Positions 31,919 through 36,426 of a DNA stretch of 36,426 nt are shown here, piece by piece (within the stretch, counting starts at the first letter, position 1; every line of letters starts with the position of its first letter). Location of the stretch: contig NZ_LMUJ01000051.1 in assembly GCF_009765975.1 (NCBI RefSeq), forward strand, positions 233,451-269,876. Reading direction: 5' to 3'. Source of the DNA: Acidisphaera sp. S103 (GTDB lineage Bacteria; Pseudomonadota; Alphaproteobacteria; Acetobacterales; Acetobacteraceae). The translations under genes and the position numbers were made by a program. A model generated the notes under the pieces. The model did not search any database. It was not told where the DNA came from and saw nothing but the letters and a program-made list of their open reading frames with translations.

Positions 31919-31945
31919 ACGGGCGGCAACCTGCTGCCCGTTCTT
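31919..31945 (+). terminator. Terminator after chvG
   Basis: ACGGGCGGC (31919-31927) pairs with GCTGCCCGT (31933-31941) over nine positions (one G-T) around AACCT, followed by TTCTT. It begins six bases past the chvG stop and closes the chvI-chvG operon. Confidence 0.65.
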
Positions 31946-31960
31946 CGTTGCCGATCGCCT

Positions 31961-32836
31961 TTATCCCACATTGCGCCTGCCGACCGCGTCAAGTTCGGTA
32001 ACGATGTCGTCTGGGATGGCGAGGTCGGTGGCGTCGAGGTTCTCGCGCAGATGCTCAATCGACGAGGTGCCGGGGATCAGGAGAATGTTGGCTGAGCGGT
32101 GCAGCAGCCAGGCCAGCGCCACCTGCATCGGCGTTGCATCGAGCCGTTTGGTTACGTCCGAAAGCGTCGAGGACTGAAGCGGCGTGAACCCACCGAGGGG
32201 AAAGAACGGCACATAGGCGATACCGTCGGCCGCGAGTGCGTCGATCAATGCATCGTCCTCGCGGTGGGCGAGATTGTAGTGGTTCTGCACGCACACGATC
32301 TTGGCGATGCGGCGCCCTTCCTGGAGCTGGGCAGGCGTGACGTTGCTCAGGCCGAGGTGACGGATCAGCCCCTGCCGTTGTAGTTCGGCGAGCGCTGTGA
32401 GCGGCGCCTCGATCGATCCGTCACTCGGGCCATGAATGCCGCCAACCCGCAGATTGACGACATCGAGCACATCGACCGCGAGGTTTCGCAGATTGTCGTG
32501 AACCCCGCGCGTCAGATCGGCGGCGGTGAGCGCTGGGATCCAGGAAGCATCGCCGCCGCGCACCGCCCCAAGCTTGGTCACGATCACCAGGTTATCCGGG
32601 TAAGGATGCAGTGCCTCGCGAATGAGGCGGTTGGTGACGTGCGGGCCGTAGAAGTCGCTCGTATCGATATGATCGACTCCGTTCGCCACCGCCTGCCGCA
32701 GCACGGTCAGTGCGACGCCGTGGTCCTTGGGCGGCCCGAACACGCCGGGGCCGGCAAGCTGCATGGCACCATAGCCCAGGCGCCGTACGGATCGATCGCC
32801 AAGCGAGAAGACGCCGGCAGCATTGATGTCAGTCAT
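31961..32836 (-). CDS. pdxI: Aldo/keto reductase, YdbC/PdxI type (pyridoxal reductase)
   Basis: A 291-residue NADPH-dependent reductase. The sequence closely follows E. coli YdbC (PdxI), which reduces pyridoxal to pyridoxine: LGYGAMQLAGPGVFGPPKD, HIDTSDFYGPHVTNRLIREALHPY, IVTKLGAVRGGDASWIPA, VDVLDVVNLRV, GLSNVTPAQL, AHREDDALIDALAADGIAYVPFFPLGGFTPLQSSTL and LLIPGTSSIEHLRENL. The catalytic Asp, Tyr and Lys are present. The usual His is replaced by Arg (VNLRV), a feature I recall for the YdbC group itself. ATG 32836 (MTDIN) is chosen because GGAG lies about nine bases upstream; an in-frame start at 32878 is weaker. It is divergent from a LysR gene. Confidence 0.9.
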   Translation of the reverse strand: MTDINAAGVFSLGDRSVRRLGYGAMQLAGPGVFGPPKDHGVALTVLRQAVANGVDHIDTSDFYGPHVTNRLIREALHPYPDNLVIVTKLGAVRGGDASWIPALTAADLTRGVHDNLRNLAVDVLDVVNLRVGGIHGPSDGSIEAPLTALAELQRQGLIRHLGLSNVTPAQLQEGRRIAKIVCVQNHYNLAHREDDALIDALAADGIAYVPFFPLGGFTPLQSSTLSDVTKRLDATPMQVALAWLLHRSANILLIPGTSSIEHLRENLDATDLAIPDDIVTELDAVGRRNVG

Positions 32837-32909
32837 GGGAAGGCTCCAATGCGGATGGTGTGACGCCGATATGGACATGACGCTGATGCGTGATAATCGT
32901 GATCAATCG

Positions 32910-32922
32910 GCACAGCCTGTGC
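32910..32922. promoter_or_regulatory. Palindrome in the LysR/PdxI divergent region
   Basis: GCACAGCCTGTGC is a perfect 6+1+6 palindrome 14 bases before the LysR start and about 75 bases before the reductase start. TATAAAC just after it could serve as part of a promoter. A LysR autoregulatory site is plausible. Confidence 0.45.
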
Positions 32923-32935
32923 AGGATTATAAACA

Positions 32936-33829
32936 ATGGCAGCGAATCTGGCCGACCTGTCGGCTTTTGTGGCGGTGGTACGAACGGGTGGATTTCGCGA
33001 AGGTGCCCGGGTGAGCGGTGTCTCCGCTTCCAGTTTGAGCCAAGCGGTGCAGCGGTTGGAGATGAAGCTGGGTGTGCGGCTGCTCAATCGTTCCACCCGC
33101 AGCGTTGCGCCGACCGAGGCTGGCGCGCGCTTGTATGAGCGGCTGGTGCCCGCATTGAGCGAAGTCGAGACCGCGATCGATGGCGTGAACGCGTTTCGCG
33201 ACCGGCCCGCGGGAACCCTCAGGCTCAATGTCCCCGGCAGCGTCGCACGACTGGTCTTGCCGGCGATCGTCACGCCCTTTCTGAAGGCGTATCCTGATAT
33301 CCAGTTGGAAGTGACCGTCGAGGACGGCTTCGTCGATGTGCTGGCGGCGGGTTGCGATGCCGGCATCCGCTACGACGAACGTCTCGAGCAAGACATGATC
33401 GCCGTTCCGATCGGCCCGCGGGTGCAGCGCTTCGCCACGGCGGCGTCACCGGCCTACCTCAACGCGCGAGGGCGGCCGTCGCATCCCCGCGACCTGCTCG
33501 GTCACGCCTGCCTGCGCGGGCGGTTTTCCAGTGGGGCGACGCCACCCTGGGAGTTCGAGCGTGACGGCGAGATCGTGCGGATCGATTCCGTCGGCCCGCT
33601 GTTGGTGCGCCTGGGTTCGGCGGTCGACCTGGCGATCGACGCCGCCGTGGGCGGTCTCGGTATCATCCATCTGTTTGAGGAGTGGCTTCGCCCCCACCTG
33701 GACAGCGGCGCGCTGGAACCGATGCTGGAGCCTTGGTGGCAGAACTTCTCCGGGCCTTTCCTGTATTATCCGGGCCGCCGCCACCTGCCGGCACCGCTTC
33801 GTGCCTTTGTTGATTTCATCAAGACGTAG
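32936..33829 (+). CDS. LysR-family transcriptional regulator
   Basis: A 297-residue LysR protein of the CrgA/AaeR-like branch. The helix-turn-helix is LADLSAFVAVVRTGGFREGARVSGVSASSLSQAVQRLEMKLGVRLLNRSTRSV (about residues 5-57). The effector domain shows GTLRLNVPGSVARLVLPAIVTPFLKAYPDI, GCDAGIRYDE and DLAIDAAVGGLGIIHLFEEWL. Members of this branch often control divergently encoded oxidoreductases, which fits the PdxI-type gene transcribed from the shared 99-base region. The ligand is unknown. The 146 bases between its stop and the rpoN stop hold nothing recognisable. Confidence 0.94.
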   Translation: MAANLADLSAFVAVVRTGGFREGARVSGVSASSLSQAVQRLEMKLGVRLLNRSTRSVAPTEAGARLYERLVPALSEVETAIDGVNAFRDRPAGTLRLNVPGSVARLVLPAIVTPFLKAYPDIQLEVTVEDGFVDVLAAGCDAGIRYDERLEQDMIAVPIGPRVQRFATAASPAYLNARGRPSHPRDLLGHACLRGRFSSGATPPWEFERDGEIVRIDSVGPLLVRLGSAVDLAIDAAVGGLGIIHLFEEWLRPHLDSGALEPMLEPWWQNFSGPFLYYPGRRHLPAPLRAFVDFIKT

Positions 33830-33975
33830 AGGCGGTCGGGTTGTTGGCCCCTCTTCGTGTAAAATTCGCTATCGAGTGACAATAAACCATGACTATTCAG
33901 GCGACGATTTCGCCCGACGGTCGGACCTCAGCGTGGACGAACTACGACTGCCCGATGCTCCATCAGCATATCCCC

Positions 33976-35478
33976 CTAAGCCGGGACAGCCTTCTCCCGC
34001 CGCCGTTGCACCGAGTTCGGAATTCGCAGTGCCTCCCGATACTTGGCCACTGTGCGCCGAGCGATCTCGACCCCCTCGCGCCGCAGGACTGCAACGATCG
34101 CATCGTCCGACAGGATATCTGCCACCGGCTCCAGATCGATCAACCCGCGGATCCGATATCGCACCGCCTCGGCGCTATGAGAATCGCCGCCATCCGTTCC
34201 ATGAATCGCTGTCGTAAAGAAATACTTCAGCTCGAACGTGCCGCGCGGCGTGGCGATATACTTGTTCGCTGTCACCCGGCTGACTGTGCTTTCGTGTAAT
34301 TCAACCGCCTCGGCGATGTCCCGCAAGATCAGCGGCCGCAGGAACGCCACCCCCAACCGCAGAAATCCATCCTGTTGCCGGATGATCTCCGCTGCCACCT
34401 TCAGGATCGTCTGCGCCCGCTGCTGTAACGATCGCACCAGCCAGTTCGCGTTCGCCAGCCGTTCGGTCAGAAAAACCTTCTCGTCCTTCTTCGCGCGGGG
34501 CGCCACCTTGGCATAGAACCGCTCGTTTACCAGCACCCGAGGCATCGTCTCCGGGTTCAGCTCGATAATCCACGAATCGTCCGGGAGATGCCGCATCAGC
34601 AGATCGGGTACCACCAACTGCGCCGGCGTTGTATCCCAGGTCGCCCCCGGCTTCGGATCCAGCGCCTTGATCTCGGCGATCATCTCCGTCAGGTCTTCTG
34701 CATCGACGCCGCACAGCGCCATCAGCCGCCGGTTCTCCCGCCTGGCCAGCAGTTCCAGATTGTCCAGCAGCATCTGCATCGCCGGATCCAGCCGATTCCG
34801 CTCCGCCAACTGCGCGCCCAGGCATTCTCGCAAATCCCGGGCAAACAGTCCGACCGGATCGAACCGCATCATCCGGGCGCGAACCGTCTCCACCCGCTCC
34901 AGCGGTAACCCCATCGCCAACGCAATCGCCGCCGGCTCCGCTGTCAGGCGCCCGGCGGGGCACAGCAGGGCGATCAGATGCGCCCCGATCATGCGGTCCA
35001 CCATGTCGGAAAAATTCAGGCGCAACTGCTCACCCAGGTGGTCGCGCAGGGAGCGTTCGTCGCCGGCGAAATCGTCGATGCCGCGATCGTCGCCCTCGAA
35101 GCCATGGCTGCCGCCGCCGCCATCCATGCGCCCGACCAAAGGCGCACCGTCGCCGGCGCCACCCGGATCGTAGGTTTCGGCATGCACCGCATCCAGCGGG
35201 GAACCACCATCGTCCGGCAGTGTCTCCGATCGTGCCGCATCGGCGGAATCCATCGCCGTGGCGGTGCGTGGCTCCAACTGGTCCAGCGCGGCCCGCTCGC
35301 CCACTGGCGGTTCGGGGGACTCGTCGCGCTCCAGCAGCGGATTGCGCTCCATCTCCTCCTCGACGAAGGAATTCACTTCGATGTTGGAGAATTGCAGAAG
35401 CTTGATGGCCTGACGCAGTTGCGGCGTCATGACCAGGGTCTGGCTCTGGCGTAAGTCGAGACGGGGGGCGATCGCCAT
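33976..35478 (-). CDS. rpoN: RNA polymerase sigma-54 factor
   Basis: A 500-residue sigma-54. Region I is the Gln/Leu-rich activator-interacting N-terminus (RLDLRQSQTLVMTPQLRQAIKLLQFSN). Region II is acidic and Gly-rich (about 55-140). The core-binding region follows, then the DNA-binding part with the helix-turn-helix DIAEAVELHESTVSRVTANKYI and the diagnostic RpoN box ARRTVAKYRE at residues 473-482. It directs transcription from -24/-12 promoters with enhancer-binding activators. It lies 111 bases downstream of lptB on the same strand, the usual alphaproteobacterial order. The hpf and ptsN genes that normally follow are not present; a convergent LysR gene is there instead. Confidence 0.97.
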   Translation of the reverse strand: MAIAPRLDLRQSQTLVMTPQLRQAIKLLQFSNIEVNSFVEEEMERNPLLERDESPEPPVGERAALDQLEPRTATAMDSADAARSETLPDDGGSPLDAVHAETYDPGGAGDGAPLVGRMDGGGGSHGFEGDDRGIDDFAGDERSLRDHLGEQLRLNFSDMVDRMIGAHLIALLCPAGRLTAEPAAIALAMGLPLERVETVRARMMRFDPVGLFARDLRECLGAQLAERNRLDPAMQMLLDNLELLARRENRRLMALCGVDAEDLTEMIAEIKALDPKPGATWDTTPAQLVVPDLLMRHLPDDSWIIELNPETMPRVLVNERFYAKVAPRAKKDEKVFLTERLANANWLVRSLQQRAQTILKVAAEIIRQQDGFLRLGVAFLRPLILRDIAEAVELHESTVSRVTANKYIATPRGTFELKYFFTTAIHGTDGGDSHSAEAVRYRIRGLIDLEPVADILSDDAIVAVLRREGVEIARRTVAKYREALRIPNSVQRRREKAVPA

Positions 35479-35589
35479 GATCAGGCGATTATCGGGCCAT
35501 TCCCCGCTGGGTCAAATGGTTTCCGTCATATCGCATGCAAAAAGCGTGCAACCGTGTTCGTTGGGCGTGCCAACAAGCCGGCCGAAATC

Positions 35590-36384
35590 TCACAAACTGA
35601 ATTTTTCGCCCAAATACACCCGTCGCACACCTTCGTGAGCAACGACTTCGCTGGGTTTGCCCTCCATCAGAACCTGCCCCGCATGCATGATGTACGCTCG
35701 GTCGATGATATCCAGCGTCTCCCGGACGTTGTGGTCGGTGATCAGGACGCCGATGTCGCGGTCTTTCAGGTGTTTGACCAGGTCACGGATTTCGCCGACG
35801 GCAATCGGGTCGATGCCGGCCAGCGGCTCATCGAGCAGGATATAGGACGGCTGGGTCGCGAGCGCGCGGGCGATCTCCACGCGCCGGCGTTCGCCGCCGG
35901 ACAACGCCAGGGCGGGGGTACGGCGCAGATGGCTGATGCCGAATTCGGCCAGCAGTTCGTCCAGCATACGGTCGCGCGTGCCAGGGTCTGGCTCGACCAC
36001 CTCCAGCGCGGCCATGATGTTCTGCTCGACGTTCAGGCCGCGGAACACGCTGGCCTCCTGCGGCAGGTAGCCGATGCCCAGGCGGGCGCGCCGGTACATC
36101 GGCAGCCGGGTGATGTCGGCGCCGTCCAGGCTGATCGCGCCGGTATCGGGCCTCACGAGGCCGACGATCATGTAGAACGTGGTGGTCTTGCCGGCGCCGT
36201 TTGGTCCCAGCAGCCCGACCGCTTCCCCACGGCGCAGCGTCACGGTGACGTTGCGGACCACCGGCCGGCCCTTATAGGTCTTGCCGACGGCGCGTGCGGT
36301 CAGACCGCCGCCGCCGCCAGGTACGACCTTGAACCCGTGCCCCGGAAGTTCCTGTGCTGCCGGCGCTTTACCCATCATGGTCAT
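35590..36384 (-). CDS. lptB: LPS export ABC transporter ATP-binding protein LptB
   Basis: A 264-residue ATPase that drives LPS extraction by LptBFGC in the inner membrane. Walker A is GPNGAGKT (residues 60-67), the Q-loop is GYLPQEASVFR, the signature is LSGGERRRVEIARAL, Walker B is YILLDEPLAGIDP and the switch His is in ITDHNVRETLDI. The N-terminus carries an extra Gly-rich stretch (about residues 10-27) compared with E. coli LptB. The start at 36384 overlaps the stop of an upstream frame (ATGA) that looks like the Ala/Pro-rich end of LptA. rpoN follows. Confidence 0.96.
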   Translation of the reverse strand: MTMMGKAPAAQELPGHGFKVVPGGGGGLTARAVGKTYKGRPVVRNVTVTLRRGEAVGLLGPNGAGKTTTFYMIVGLVRPDTGAISLDGADITRLPMYRRARLGIGYLPQEASVFRGLNVEQNIMAALEVVEPDPGTRDRMLDELLAEFGISHLRRTPALALSGGERRRVEIARALATQPSYILLDEPLAGIDPIAVGEIRDLVKHLKDRDIGVLITDHNVRETLDIIDRAYIMHAGQVLMEGKPSEVVAHEGVRRVYLGEKFSL

Positions 36385-36426
36385 GGCTTTGGCCTCGGGG
36401 GTGCGGCGGGCGCGCCGGGCGCCGCG
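36381..36426 (-). CDS. lptA: C-terminal end of the upstream gene, probably lptA (partial)
   Basis: The last 14 codons of a minus-strand gene entering from the right edge read AAPGAPAAPPRPKP and a TGA overlapping the lptB ATG. Ala/Pro-rich tails and this ATGA junction are common for alphaproteobacterial lptA preceding lptB. Too short for certainty; the call rests on position. Confidence 0.5.
   Translation of the reverse strand, partial: AAPGAPAAPPRPKP

Noticed and set aside
31961..32836. Replacement of the catalytic His by Arg in the aldo/keto reductase
   Set aside because: The YdbC/PdxI subgroup, which this protein closely resembles, has the same VNLR sequence as far as I recall, so it is a family trait and not a defect.
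33889..34299. A plus-strand frame starting between LysR and rpoN
   Set aside because: Most of it is antisense to rpoN, with no ribosome site and no domain.
1..36426. CRISPR array, prophage integrase or classical antiphage operon
   Set aside because: No regularly spaced repeats, cas genes, integrase or known defence domains were found; the only short tandem repeat is coding (5070-5189).

Overview
The window is GC-rich chromosomal DNA of an alphaproteobacterium, most likely Rhodospirillales/Acetobacteraceae. This placement is inferred from a ChvI/ChvG two-component pair, an lptA-lptB-rpoN run, a CoxG/CoxD pair, a HugZ-like haem protein, dispersed 'CGTCATGG...CCATGACG' palindromes and the gene style. 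No rRNA, tRNA or CRISPR array was found.

Layout. (1) 1-1966, minus strand: coxG and a coxD-type MoxR ATPase, overlapping by one base, followed by the start of a DUF29 gene that runs off the window. (2) 2222-3487: a Ser/Thr/Gly-rich protein and a secreted protein, convergent. (3) 3792-13477: a complete tripartite RND efflux operon (adaptor, MdtB-type and MdtC-type pumps, NodT-type outer-membrane lipoprotein). REP-like palindromes sit at two of its gene junctions, and one of them is read as coding sequence. (4) 13478-15386: a palindromic intergenic repeat, a complete ISAs1-family IS (13801-15054) with recognisable terminal repeats but no target duplication, and the decayed remains of a Phd-type antitoxin/PIN toxin pair. 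(5) 15595-18675: a three-gene catabolic-looking operon (DUF3237, hydroxyisobutyrate-type dehydrogenase, acyl-CoA synthetase). (6) 18679-21259, minus strand: a small secreted protein, an LpxL/HtrB-type acyltransferase and a zinc-type dehydrogenase. The last two are arranged like the end of the rhizobial acpXL very-long-chain lipid A cluster. (7) About 21400-25450: an accessory island of visibly lower GC with orphan genes, a two-gene cassette ending in a strong terminator, an IS1595-family transposase, a DUF6471 regulator and a membrane-anchored protein. (8) 25457-33829: metabolic and regulatory genes, namely an oxopentenoate-hydratase-type enzyme divergent from an AroQ-fold protein that lacks catalytic residues, DUF1127-GNAT divergent from a LysR gene, a HugZ-like protein divergent from chvI-chvG, and a PdxI/YdbC-type reductase divergent from a second LysR gene. 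(9) 33976-36426, minus strand: tail of lptA, lptB and rpoN.

Envelope function is the recurrent theme: multidrug export, lipid A acylation, LPS transport (LptB) and envelope/acid sensing (ChvG/ChvI). The most unusual content is the accessory island, the AroQ-like protein with a substituted active site, the repeats that have become part of proteins, and the IS-associated toxin-antitoxin ruin.
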